DNA of 64,000 nt from assembly GCA_026214975.1 (NCBI GenBank), contig CM047813.1, positions 31,584,589 to 31,648,588 on the forward strand, read 5' to 3'. The notes under the pieces were generated by a model, which saw nothing but the letters and a program-made list of their open reading frames with translations, was not told the origin of the DNA and made no database searches. Below are positions 21,251-32,349 of this stretch, piece by piece. The number at the start of each line of letters is the position of its first letter. Position 1 is the first letter of the stretch. The translations under genes and the position numbers were made by a program. This DNA is from Gentiana macrophylla (taxonomy: Eukaryota; Streptophyta; Magnoliopsida; Gentianales; Gentianaceae).

Positions 21251-23100
21251 AATCTTGGTCTTCATTGGGATGAAAGGTCCATCTTCAATGACGACATACC
21301 ATAAATCAGTGTCCAGAGATCCATGATGTAATCTAATGGCCTACCTAGAAGCTTCTTTTAAACCAGTAACCGAATACCCAACTCCTACGACCACCATAGG
21401 TAGACACAAGATAACATTATTAAATAGAAAGGAAAAAAAAACATTCATAATAACATAAATACCAATGTCCGGTTCACCAGGTTCTACCACAATAGAGCAC
21501 ATGCAATGTATATCAATAAGCGATATATTATGGATAAAAAATAAAATCATGAAACAATGCCGTAAACATACAGTAGCAGTAGCAGGGGTGAATGTGAATA
21601 ATATCAAGCGTATCTGTTCCGTTATATATGATGGCGAAGGGACATCAAACTCCCTATATATTTTTACCGTTATTTCAAGATGTGATCATACCATTCCTAT
21701 TCCTATTCATGTTTTGTTAACCCGCATATATCGCTTTCGAGGTGAGGCTTATCACTCCTTATAGAAGGAAAGACATAGGCGGCCGGAGCTTCAAAACCGC
21801 ATGTACATAAATACTATAGGGTATCCCTTGCCCGAAGATATTTATGAATGAATCCATTATTGAAACCCAATTCCAAACGGCTTAGGATAGAAAAACACTT
21901 CGCTCGGACAGGGTATCAAACGATTCCATTGTATCTATACATCACCAGATTAGGGGCTCGCTTTTGGATCCAGATGGAACACCTTTTATCAAATGGAACG
22001 GGGGACTCACTGTAGCCTGCCTTATAGAAGGCTTATGGTTATGGATGCAATTTATAAAATGGATTTAGAACTTGACAAGGAAGGAATTATAAAAATTAAG
22101 ACAATTATTCAACAAGGCATGGTGATTGAAGAGCGAGGAGTCTGGTGGAAGTAACCAATGACAAGTACGAGGTATCATCAAGACCTTATTTGTCCGACCC
22201 TGCGCATAGTGCTAATGGGAGGTGCCTCTCTCTTCCTATTCTAAAAAAGTCTTGGCTTAACAAAAATTACCATCGTATCGCGCGCGCATCTTCCACTTCT
22301 GCCAACCCCAACTCTAACTGGGCTGTGCATTCCTTTTGACTGCCTAATTTTAGAACATGTTCCGGTTCGGCCGGTTTTTTCTCATTTTTAAAACCAAACC
22401 ATTTTATATGGTTTCCGATTTTCGAAACCAAACTAGAACGGTTTTAAGGCGTTAACCATTTGTTCGGTCTGGTTTGGTTCGACTTGGTTCTGGTTTTTTA
22501 CGGTTTTCTTTAACAATTAAAATTATTAATAGAAAATCACAAAAATTGTCTGGTAACAACAAATGATAATACATGTAATACGTTAATACTATTATGTCAA
22601 TAAATCCAATGAGACGATTTAACAAATGTTTTATATTTAACTAACATCCACTTTTTTTTTGTGTGGAAAGAACTAGCAATATACCTACGCGAATCTTAAA
22701 GTTCAAAAAACAAACCATTCTTCAACACAACAAACTAGACATCTACCATTGTACTCCCAAGTTTGGGACAATCAAGAGAATCAAAGAGTCATCTATTACC
22801 CATTTCACTTCATCAATTAATCATCAAATTTAAAAAATACTAATAATGAACTAACCGTTATGTTATTTAATAACATAATAATCGAGAGAATCAAAGAGTC
22901 ATCTATTACCCAAGTATTTAAAACAAAATGATATTTTTTTCGAATATATCATTTATTGGATACATTGATATTTGATAAATGTGTTTCACGGCGTCTCTAT
23001 GATTATTGGTGTTAATGAAATGCATAAATGTTAATGAAGCATCTAAATATATGAAATCGATGTAGATATTATACGTAAAACCTAATTTATATGTAAATAC
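21251..23100. other. Unrecognised degenerate sequence
   Basis: No gene is supported. A GGTTCGGCCGGTTTTT-type tract with repeated GGTTTGGTTCG words at 22360-22500 resembles hAT subterminal sequence, but no terminal repeat or duplication could be placed. The rest is AT-rich and unassigned. Confidence 0.4.
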
Positions 23101-23404
23101 CTACGTGGAGTAGGTCCACATAGATATGATATGTAAATATCTATGTACCGAGGCCTGCTCTATTAAAAATTTCGGGGCTCGCCAACAAGGCCGATTTGCT
23201 AGAACTACCATGACGATACATGGTATCACCTCGACTAGGGCCTCGCCATCTTCATCTTGCAATGAGCCATAGCGAGAAAGTGGAAAATCCGAGTGAGGCG
23301 GGGTGGGGAGTGAGCGGAATCGCCGGTTCGACATCCGCAAAGATCGCCCTTCGACGGGCAGTGCCGGAGTAGCCTCGAGCCGGAAGAGCTCCCACCTCCA
23401 AGTT

Positions 23405-24470
23405 CTAGGTGTTGTCCTCTTCTCGAGTGGCGGGGTAATGTACCTTTGGTTTGGGGACCTGAGTCGGATCGGTGATAAGGAGAAATTTCCCATTGCAAAA
23501 AGGAAAGAAAGAAAAACAAAACAAGGTTAATATCACCAATAATGCTAAGTCATGGTTCTCGATGTAAATAGAAAACAACAAATGTAAAAATATCCTACAT
23601 GTTTCTTGGTCTACTGCATGGAGTGTCGAGTAGGGCATCGAGCCCACATTCTCCAATCTAGCCAACTCGTACAGAAGGCTCAGATCTCGGGTGGGTACCT
23701 CGAAACCGAGGTTATCCATCGTATGGGCCTCTCGAGGGACGGAAGCATCACCCAGTTTATCCGTCTTCTTACCCCTCGACCTCCATTGCCCTATGTAGGG
23801 GTTGTCCGAGCCGTGATGAAGGAAGAAGAATCGCGGTTTCCAGTCACCGTGTGATGAAGGCCCCTTGGACACAAATTCGTGTCGGTTTGCCCTCTGTTGG
23901 AAGGTATACCACATTTTATCTGGCATACCCGTAATCTTGTAGTAATAGCGGAAGAGGGGGACCGAGAAGCAAACTCCTGCCACTCGACATGCAACTACAA
24001 ACCCCATTAGGATCCTGATAGCATTGGGGGCTAATTGATATACGCTTATCTCATAATGATTCAGAATTGCTGTGACGGCCGGGTACAATGGGAATCTCAA
24101 CCCACTTGAAAGTTGGGCCTCGTAGACTGAGCAGAACCCTTCTAGGGGCTCATCTGCGTATTGGTGTTGCCCCGATGGAAGTCGAATTTCAAGTTGAGGC
24201 CCCACAATACCAAATTTGCGCAGATTCGGTAGCATCATCTAAGGAAAGTGGTCGTGAGACAAATCCTTTTGGCCTTTTCCATTCATCCTAGTGACTAATT
24301 TCTTAGGTTTACTAGGGACGTAAGGGACGGGCTTACTGATTCGCCGGAGAGTGGCCGGAGAGGATGATCGAGTGGGTGGTCGACTTAATCTTGACTCGTT
24401 AGAAGGCGATTCACTACCCCTATCGATTCAGTTGTACTACTTGACATGGGTAAATACAGAAGAGGAAGAG
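23405..24470 (-). pseudogene. Putative gypsy-type transposon protein (Transposase_28-like)
   Basis: The frame at 23405-24238 encodes a protein resembling Pfam Transposase_28 (putative gypsy type transposon). Signs are LRFPLYPAVTAILNHYEIS, QLAPNAIRILMGFVVACRV and the aromatic DWKPRFFFL. An upstream ATG near 24447 (MSSSTTES) probably starts the original protein, but a frameshift and a stop lie between it and the main frame. A hydrophobic stretch after HAVDQE probably reads into an intron. Family members are gag-adjacent ORFs of unknown role in plant gypsy elements. No pol is nearby. Confidence 0.6.
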
Positions 24471-25335
24471 AACACAAGAAAATGCTTACTTGGTGTTTTG
24501 AGATTATGAAGATGAAATGGCAGAATGAACTCTTCTCCAACTTTGTCTCTCCTTTTATGCTTGCGAAGATTGTGAAATGATTTGAAGAGACGTGATTTGA
24601 GGGGGTTATAACCCCCCACAAATCGCGAAAATCAAGGTAATGGCGTTATGGTTAACACGAAAGGATGCCTCGCCTCTGTGTTGAAAATACGACTTTAGTG
24701 CGCTATGACGCGTCATGTCGCGATTGGCTAGGGTTATAAGTGGCGGGATTTTTCCCGCCCAAACAATGGCCCAACTCGAAGACAATTCAAAGGGCAGATT
24801 TGACCTCGGAAGACGGGAGTCGCCTCTCTCAAGTCTGAGGGGCTTATGACGATACATGGTTTCACCCCTCCACGTGTCGTCTTCCAGTTGGTCTCCATGA
24901 TATGTAAGAGTCAAGGTCTGCATGTCGATGCCCGGACTCGGGGCTACGATGATCGATACCCAAGCAGTGTAGGACGAGAGCCCCATCTCGACAACCGTAA
25001 GTCGATCGAGTCGGTTTAGAGGACAGAGTCCGCACCGACCTACGAAGGCCCATTATCTCGATAACTTGGGCAAGGGCAAGGCCCATTAAGGTTAAATATG
25101 ACAATAGCCTAAACCGACCTAATATTAAGGTTAGGGTGTGCATTATCATTATAAATACCATGTTCCAGAACTACGTAAGGCTTGATTCTGGACAAATACA
25201 AGATACGTAGGCAATCTAAGACAAGCTCTTAGACTCACCATAAATATTAAAATCTACAACACGTTCTTAAGGCATTAGGGTTTTGAGAATTAATCATTAG
25301 ATTCATTCAGCTCGGATTAATTAGGTGACATTATT
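24471..25335 (-). other. Probable 5' leader/LTR of the Transposase_28-type element
   Basis: Non-coding sequence upstream of the ORF on the minus strand. The words TATTTATAAT (complement, about 25150) and GATTGCCTACGTATC (complement, about 25205-25220) are of the kind seen in plant gypsy LTRs. No terminal repeat was resolved. Confidence 0.35.
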
Positions 25336-25861
25336 TGTCATCGCATACCATTCCATGGCCCACATTTCACATGGTCCAAATTGCATACATAATACTCATG
25401 CGATTGAACAAATGGTTGGATCAAGCTTTGTCCAAATTTCAGGTGGTGGCATTAATATTGTAGCTCCTTTGTGGACCATCTACCTCATGTGCATTCCGAT
25501 CACCACCTCATCCTTCTAGCTCTAGATAGTATACTTGTCATAGACTATATTGATAAGTCCTTTTGATTCCAAGCTTGTTGGATGATACACAATGACTTTT
25601 ATAATGTTCTTCTTAATGTTTGGAATGTTACCGCAATAATTTAAAGGGGTTTTTTGATACTTGTGCTTTAAATGCCAAAGAATGGAATAAAAGGGTCTTC
25701 GGGAATGTATTCTATCAGAAGAAGAAATGTAAGCTAGAATTGAGGGAATCCAACATTCTCTCTCAAAAGATCCTTCGGTTTCTCGAGTAAGGTGAACAAA
25801 TAATTACAAAGCAGGATTACGAAGACATTCTATCTCAAGAAGAAATTTATTGGCACCGGAA
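25336..25861 (+). pseudogene. LINE (L1-type) remnant: end of endonuclease and start of the linker to RT
   Basis: Shifting frames encode GPTFTWS, then DHLPHVHSDHHLILLALD (the terminal SDH motif of APE-type LINE endonucleases), then EWNKRVFGNVFYQKKK and LSQEEIYWHRKSS, a linker typical of plant L1 elements. It breaks off where copia LTR sequence begins at about 25862. This is a different LINE segment from the RNase H part at 5990-8979. Confidence 0.7.
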
Positions 25862-26121
25862 ATCGAGTCAAGGAGAGATTTACTGTAACATGATCGGTTC
25901 GCCGCCTTCTTCTCATTGAAGTGCAACAACCCGAAGAAGGAATGATCATTGTATCTTGGGAGACGATTTTCGTTACCGTGTGCACATAATTGAGAGCAAA
26001 ACGCCTTAAGGACAGAGTGCTACACCCGCCTCGACCAATAAGATTTCATCCTATTTTTTGCTTTCGCTTTTGTTTGAATTGCGTGTTAAACAAAGATGCT
26101 AGATTGATTAATTTCCCAACA
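25862..26121 (+). mobile_element. Partial copia LTR, same family as the LTR at 39532-40083
   Basis: About 260 bases align with the last half of the LTR at 39532-40083 (shared phrases GAAGAAGGAATGATCATTG, AAAGACAGAGTGCTAC-like and GATTAATTTCCCAACA). It ends at the same CCCAACA terminus. No primer-binding site follows, so it is a fragment. Confidence 0.75.
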
Positions 26122-26297
26122 ATCTTCAGACGTTTTTAAATTTGTGTCGGTATGTTTCACCAATCACTTCCGTGCATCGATTAATGATCCGTGCATTAAA
26201 ATTGATGTTCATACGTGAATACGCCGGGATACTACGTAACTCTGCAATCAAAATTTTGACATTTTGCGTTAAAATTTTCTTCCGCTCATTTATGCAA

Positions 26298-26475
26298 GGA
26301 GCATTTATTCGCACTCGTCAATCTACCACTCGCACCCATTAATATGAAAAAGATGAAATTTATTTGTTGCACCACACCAAATATTTAATAGTTTCTCGAT
26401 TTACCTTTATACCCCTAAAGTTAAAAAAAAAACACTATTGCCAAACTTTTTTAACTACCCACAGATTCTAATATT
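26298..26475 (+). repeat. Left terminal inverted repeat of the candidate Pack-MULE
   Basis: Pairs with 27390-27572 inverted. The best matches are the outer 17 bases and the internal TTGCACCACAC block. Confidence 0.55.
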
Positions 26476-26717
26476 ATCATTTCCTCCTCCAAAACTTTTG
26501 AATTAACAAAACACCCACAACCCATAAAAAACCGTCCTCCCTCCTCCTACACTTTCCCCTTCCTCTTCTTCTTCAACTTCACCTTCATAACTTCACCTTC
26601 TTCGATTTTTCTTTCTTCATCCATAAGATATTCAATCTCTAAAAGTAAAAACACATATTTTCCATCTTTTCTCCCATTGATTAACAAACCCTAATTATTT
26701 CTCTCCTACCGCCACAA

Positions 26718-27355
26718 ATGGCTACACCGCCCCATAAACAAATAGCAAAAATTACAAAGAAAAGAAGATTTTATCCATTAAACCGTAAATCTTGGTACAG
26801 TCATTTTTTTTCACAAGGCCATCTTTTCCCATACATAGAGTTATGCAAACGCTTGTCATCTTATCACAATTGCAAACCTATACTTATACTCGATCCCCTA
26901 CAATCTCTCTGCGCTGCTCACTCCGCCACCCTTTTCTCGGTAATCGATATACCCAACCCACCACCGCCGCCGCTTGAACGTATGGGCGAGGGAGTTCGAC
27001 CCGAACCCAAATCTGGGTCGAACTATTTCACAATCAGCCGCACAAGAAATTGAGTGAAGGGATTGAATATTTTCTAGATGAGAGTGGTGACCCAACTCGT
27101 GTTTTACGTAATTGATGTGATGATGAGCAGGAGCAAATAGTTTTTCAAGAAATTGGGGTTGCCCATAGTTTCTTTTTTTTATTACTGGTGTTTGTAGCTC
27201 TACTATTAATTATGCAGGTTGGGTTGCAAAAGTGGAGGAAATGAAACCAGTCGACTTAATATATTTGATGGATTACCCACCAATATGGCAACCATGAGCT
27301 GTTCGGAGGTGGTGGAGATGGTGAAAATGGGTGGTGGAGATGGTGATTGTATTCA
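26718..27355 (+). pseudogene. UDP-glycosyltransferase (family 1) N-terminal pseudogene fragment
   Basis: The 111-residue frame 26718-27053 contains SQGHLFPYIELCKRLSS, the acceptor-side GH-x-x-P helix of plant UGTs, and a proline-rich FSVIDIPNPPPPP. After frame changes the sequence continues with KKLSEGIEYFL, YVIDVMMSRSK, CSSTINYAGWVAKVEEMKP and DGLPTNMATMS, in the order seen in plant UGTs of the C-/O-glycosyltransferase group related to mango CGT. The C-terminal sugar-donor half with the PSPG box is absent. Several frameshifts and stops mean it is not functional. It fills the interior of the element at 26298-27572, with a pyrimidine-rich 5' leader before the ATG. Confidence 0.7.
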
Positions 27356-27389
27356 TTTATTATTATGGAAGTGTTGGACTAAATTGTGT

Positions 27390-27572
27390 TTTAAAAGATT
27401 GGTGTGTAAATAGTTAAAAAGGTGGGGTAAGGTAGAAAATTGGGTGTAAATAAATACCAAAAAAATTAAAAATTCGGTGTGTGGTGCAAATGTAGATTTG
27501 AATTTTAAGTAGGGTGTGGGATGTAGAGTGAGACAAAGAATGAGATTGAATGAGGTGCGAATAAAGGACCCC
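27390..27572 (-). repeat. Right terminal inverted repeat of the candidate Pack-MULE
   Basis: Complement of the left end with indels. The sequence GGTGCGAATAAAGGACCCC forms the outer terminus. Confidence 0.55.
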
Positions 27573-27580
27573 TTATGCAA

Positions 27581-28469
27581 TAAGCATAATCAGACTTGTC
27601 AGACTTTTCCATGTCAGTTCGCATGAATGCCTGTTTCATAAAATTGGATAATGGTGTGCCAACAGAAACTAATGCCTTATGTTTTCATTTGTAATTTTTG
27701 TGTTAGAGAAGAAGCGGAATAGTTGTGTCTCGTTGTAATTAAAGAAGTTAATAAACTTACAAATAATTTTGCTGACACAACTGTTAACTGAAGTGGTACT
27801 TTATGAAAAGTTACCACATTGAAATTCAGTATTTGTTGCGGGGGTTATTGTGTAGTGTCTCACACTGCACGGAACACCGCCGTGCTTAGCGATTCCATAC
27901 TGCACGCTTTTATTCTCAGATTTAAACCGCGCTGCTTCGATCGCTTCACCCGGCCACTTCACTCAAAAATCTCTCACCACACACAATAACTTCCTTGTTG
28001 CGTGTGGTTTCACAAAAGAAAAGAAAAATAAAATAAACTTTAAAAAAAAAAAAAAATGATGGTAAAGATGAGATTATATATATCTCTTCATTTGAACAAA
28101 TTTGGATACACATTGATTGCTTTACTGTCTTTAATGCGTATATTAATGCTATGTGTTCCAAGTGCTATATATTCTACTTATATGGATCACAAAATAAAGT
28201 GGTTTGGGATATAGATCACAACAATGTCGTTTCTTACTATCTTAGATATTGCTAGTACGATAGTCCAGTATGCAAAATGTATGCATACTCTTTGAATATT
28301 AAAGAAATGTCAATTGTGTATATTACTCTAATGTCCGTTTTGATATTTGCTTCAAGTTTATGAAAATCTGAATATTGGAGTCAGCTGACTTTGTTAGCAG
28401 CTAGCGTGTATATTTGCACTTTTATGTGTTGAATCATGTGGCTAAGTTATCGTTTCTAACGATAGAAAA
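27581..28469. other. Unrecognised AT-rich sequence, possibly upstream part of an old copia element
   Basis: No supported gene. Its position between the candidate Pack-MULE and a copia integrase fragment suggests worn gag/pre-integrase sequence, but no motif confirms it. Confidence 0.35.
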
Positions 28470-28591
28470 TGATATATAGCATTTGGATATGATTCACAGT
28501 AATATCTGTGATTTAAAGTTGTGTAAACAAAGAGTATTTAGTGACTTTCATCGATAATAGCACAATATATCAATTATGTTTATCTGTCGAA
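28470..28591 (+). pseudogene. Start of a decayed copia integrase, cut by the gypsy insertion
   Basis: Two frames read LDMIHSNICDLK and YLVTFIDN, matching the copia integrase opening (LDLIHSDxC...YFITFIDD). The domain resumes at 37979, beyond the gypsy element, so the gypsy element split this gene. Confidence 0.65.
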
Positions 28592-30832
28592 TGTAATATT
28601 CCGATTTTCTAAAGAAGCAGACGTTGCTTTTTTCGCGAAAACGAAATATCGTGTTTCGCTTTTATTTTGGAGTTTAAGTAATTGGATATTTATATATATA
28701 ATTTTAAGGTAATTATGTATATAATAAAAGAGATTTTTTTTCGATTTTATAATAGGAAAAGGGATTTATTTGGGATTAACTACTTAAGGGATCTATTATA
28801 CACATTAATCCCATAACCTAAACAAAAAAAAGAGAGCAGCCGCATGCTCTTCTTCTCTGCGTGTGCAAGCAAATTTTGGGCTGAAGGATTTTCATCGGTT
28901 CTAAGTCGATTCTCAATCGTTTTCAGATCAGTTTCGAGCATCGGAATCGTCGTGAAGGGAGCGTCGATTCAACACCAAAAAGTTGGATCTTTTCCCTAGG
29001 TAAGAATTCGACCCTTGCTGTTTTTGGGTGAGTTTTGAGGATCAAAACTCATATCTTTTTCATGGTTAATCGTCTAGGAGCGTGTGATCGAATCTAATCA
29101 AAGTTTGGATTTATCACATGATTTGATCTGCAGGAAAAAGATCAATTTGCTGCTGTTTTACTGAGCTTTTGCTGTTGGTATTGCTGTTAAACAAGTAAGA
29201 AGCTCTTCCTACAATCTAATTATGGTAGTGAGTAGTTAGATCAAGATTTAAGATGTCTTGGTGCAAGAAAGATGTATACTTTGATTGGTTAACGATCCTA
29301 GATGCTATGATATGCTTAGATATGCGTTTAGGCGTTTTTCGGTGTTATAGTTGCTGTTGTTTGTGTTAGAAACGGATTAGAAATCGAGTTTGAAGATTTT
29401 AGGTTTTGGGAGAAACGCAGTGGACGGGCGTCGCATAGGCGGACGGGCGCCTCAAAGTAAAACTCAAACGGGCGTTTGCCTTAGGCGGACGGGCGTTTGA
29501 GGAGTGATTTACATACAAAGTTGTAGCGTTTCTAGGTGGGCGGGCGCCCAGATTATAGTGAGACGGACGTCCAGCCCCGGACGGACGTCCATAAGGTTGG
29601 ACGGGCGCCCAGTGGAGGGTTTAAACGAGCGTTTATGGTTCTAGACGGGCGTTTGATCAGTTTACTTTGTTTTGTTGATTTTAATCGATTCATTTTAGTT
29701 CAGGCCTCAATGTTATGTTATTTTATTGGATTGAGCTTTAAAACATGATGTATTAAGATTAATTAAAAAGGAAACAAGCTTCGATTGAACTTCCGATTCG
29801 CTTCAGCTTAAAACACCGAATGTACTCTTAAAGGGAGTTGAAGTTCGGATCCGTCGGAAGGGCATGAAAGGGCTTGTGCTTTGGTGAACTAGAGTTCATC
29901 AATGTCTGTGTTTTTGCTAGGACTTGTCCGTGTCTAGCGGTCTAAGTACGAGAGTAGGAGATGTGAGGAGCCTACTTGAAAAACACTAGAATGGCTAGTT
30001 AATTCACATCAATACCTACATATGTGTAGTAAAAGATAAAGCATCATCTATTCTCGGTTAGACACTAATCCATATCGGCGATGTGATACGCTCACAAAAG
30101 GTGGACAACACCGCCGGCCTTAAACGGTCAAGGGTAGTGGAGGAAATCCATCGGACGATATCGCATACCGGGAGACCCCGAGCTAATCGGTGCTAATCAC
30201 CGTTAGTTAGCAAGTATATCTTCAGGCTGATGAACGCCATGCGCAGTGTCCTTGAGTAGTGACGCAACAAAGATAAGTTAAGTAGAAACGTATAGTCATG
30301 ACGTGTCGATGGGCATGGGATGAACCATAAATTGAGTCGGTCTCACTAAGATGATTAATTAATAACGAACCTTAATTAAATTGTAGCTTCTACTTCTTAC
30401 TATGTACATTGTACTTACCTCAAATGCATGTTTATTTATGTGTTTGGGGAAGAGAAGACGAACAGGTTGGTGATGGTTTCGAGGAGGACTTCGATGATGA
30501 CGTTTGAGGACGCCAGAGTTGAAGACCTTGTTTACTATTTATCATTTATTTCATTTATGCCTTAGACTTGGATTTTAATGGATTCTGTAGTTTACTTCTA
30601 GTACTTTTGGATTCGTTGGTTTCTTCTGAATGTGATAAGCATTACATTTTCTTTCTACCTTTAGTGATTCTTAATCTCTATTGTTTGGGAAAAATTACCC
30701 GAGTCTTTTGCTTCCGTTTGCTTTTATTTGATACGGCGTAGTGAGGCTTACGTGTAATGTTATTTATTTAATGTTATGCGTGCTTAACGCTTCGCTTCCG
30801 GATAAGGACTCGTGTCCGGAACGGGCGTTATA
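28592..30832 (+). repeat. Gypsy 5' LTR
   Basis: Begins TGTAATATTCCGATTTTC and ends near GGGCGTTATA, where the 3' copy has GGGGCGTTACA. Contains the GGACGGGCGTCC-type word array at 29420-29660. Confidence 0.93.
29420..29660 (+). repeat. GC-rich word array inside the gypsy LTR
   Basis: About ten words of the forms GGACGGGCGTC, GGACGGACGTCC, GGGCGCCC and ACGGGCGTTT are spaced 15-40 bases apart in otherwise AT-rich sequence. The 3' LTR has the same array at about 36565-36800. The words match those in the Athila/Tat-like LTR at 13974-14140. Confidence 0.8.
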
Positions 30833-30848
30833 GCTTGGTATCGAGAAA
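30830..30848 (+). other. Gypsy primer-binding site (damaged)
   Basis: TTGGTATCGAGAAAAG follows the LTR. It equals TGGTATCAGAG, the initiator tRNA-Met site, with the CAG reduced to CG. That is the same kind of change seen at other CTG/CAG sites in this window. Confidence 0.65.
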
Positions 30849-30928
30849 AGCGCCTTTTAGGCTTCTATTCTTTTAAGATAAGTTTCTCTAGCTCTTTTAG
30901 TAACGCTCGTTTTCTTTGATAATCGTGA

Positions 30929-32330
30929 TGGTGTTCACGAATCGAGCCGTGCGTAATCGCCGGGAGTTCGACGGGAGAGTCCAATACCAATCGTGGGAGG
31001 AGGTATTGTGAGGTCGAGTCATCCACCTCGGCCGGAGTTTGTCACCACCTCCACATACAAAGAACCCCTTCACCGGATTCTCGGCCGAATTCACCACTAC
31101 GACCTCAAAGAACCCCGCAGCGGGCATGTGGGAAGTTCGGTTCCATTTTCTCCGGTCGCTGAAGTTCCAAGAAGTTCGATACCACCGCCAACTGAGCTAC
31201 CCTCCGCACCCGCAAATCTTTTACCCTCCACCAAAGAGCCACACCTCACCCATTGTGTTCCACCAAAGAACAACAGATCCCCTATCCACCTCCAAAGTAG
31301 GTCCTACTCCACGACCTACAAGACCACCGTCACCCCGCCGACTTTCAAAGAAGGTTTTGGCTACCCACCCTACGGTTTCCAAAGAACCCCAGTATCACCA
31401 AAGAAGTGCCGTGCTGTATTCCTCCAGCTTTACCCAAGCAGAACCACCGCTAGACCGGTTTTTCGAGCAAGCACCACCAGCTTGACTGGTATACTAGGTT
31501 GAGAAGGAACAAGGTCCAGATTTCTTTGGAAATGTTGAGCACTCGAAGGCCGAGGATTGATAAGAAGTTTTGAGAAGGCATGTAGAATATACATGTCCCT
31601 CGAGACCGAGATGGCACAGCTTGGCGCCGCTTTTCTTTTAAGCGCAAATTGAAGCTTGGATTGATGCGATACTGAGTAGTAATGGTAAGGTGACAGATTG
31701 GGAAGGTTTCAAGACCATGTTTTACAATGAGTACTTCCTGCTACAAGTCAGCAGCATATGGCAAGCCGCCTCTTAAAGCATAAGCGAGTGGTTTAACTAT
31801 GATAGCTTTCACAAGACACCAACAAGTTTAACGAGTTGGGAAGATTCTACCCTGAGCTAATGAAGGTAGAGGAGAGGAAGATGGCCCTATACAAGGAAGG
31901 GTTAGCATATCACATACAGTCTGGCATGCTAGGTTTCACGGCTAAGAACATGGCGGAGTTGTTGAATAAAGCTTTGGAAGTTGAGACCTTCAGGAAGAAG
32001 GCCACCGTGATTGTTGGGAATAAGAGGAGCTTTGGAACGAGCCAGGGTAACAACCGAGGAGCACCACATCAGAGTTTCAAGAAGACCACGGCCCCTGCAG
32101 CAAGTAAACCACCTACCGGAGCACCCCTTTGCCCTAAGTGCAACAGGAATCACTCAGGTGAGTGCCGAGTTCATACAAACGGGTGCTATCTTTGTGGAGA
32201 AACGGACACTTTGCTAAGAACCGTCCGACTAAAGGTCCAACGGGTAACCGTAAGCAAGGAAGTGGTAGAAGCGCCCAAGTCGCCTGGGCCAGTGTTTTTG
32301 CAAATGATGCTGAGAGGCGGAACTCGAGGA
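30929..32330 (+). pseudogene. Gypsy gag, frame-broken
   Basis: A possible start (MVFTNRAVRNRREFDG) at 30929 is followed by a Pro/Thr-rich stretch and then capsid-like sequence at 31530-32060 (LYKEGLAYHIQSGM, ALEVETFRKKA). Cysteine-rich nucleic-acid-binding sequence follows at 32122-32220 (LCPKCNRNHSGEC, GCYLCGE). Several one-base shifts interrupt the frame. Confidence 0.75.
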
Positions 32331-32349
32331 TGACGTTATATCGTGCGAT

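Larger units (their letters stand above)
26298..27572. mobile_element. MULE-like element carrying a glycosyltransferase fragment (candidate Pack-MULE)
   Basis: The segment is flanked by the exact 8-base direct repeat TTATGCAA (26290-26297 and 27573-27580). A ninth base is possible. Its ends are inverted: the left starts GGAGCATTTATTCGCAC and the right, complemented, starts GGGGTCCTTTATTCGCAC. Further inside, TTGCACCACAC and TTTTTAACTA recur in inverted order, giving degenerate terminal inverted repeats of roughly 180 bp. No transposase is present; the interior is a host-gene fragment. Long degenerate inverted repeats favour a Mutator-like origin, but an 8-bp duplication would also fit a hAT-driven element. 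Confidence 0.6.

Noticed and set aside
21800..22060. Possible organellar DNA insertion
   Set aside because: I could not match any plastid or mitochondrial gene, and the sequence has no recognisable organelle tRNA or rRNA.
27840..27963. CGGCCACTTCACT shared with 40501-40513, suggesting a repeat
   Set aside because: The match is too short and the flanks do not align.
31039..31502. Proline-rich ORFs in the gypsy element, possibly a cell-wall protein
   Set aside because: They lie in the gag leader of the gypsy element, overlap each other in two frames and have no signal peptide.
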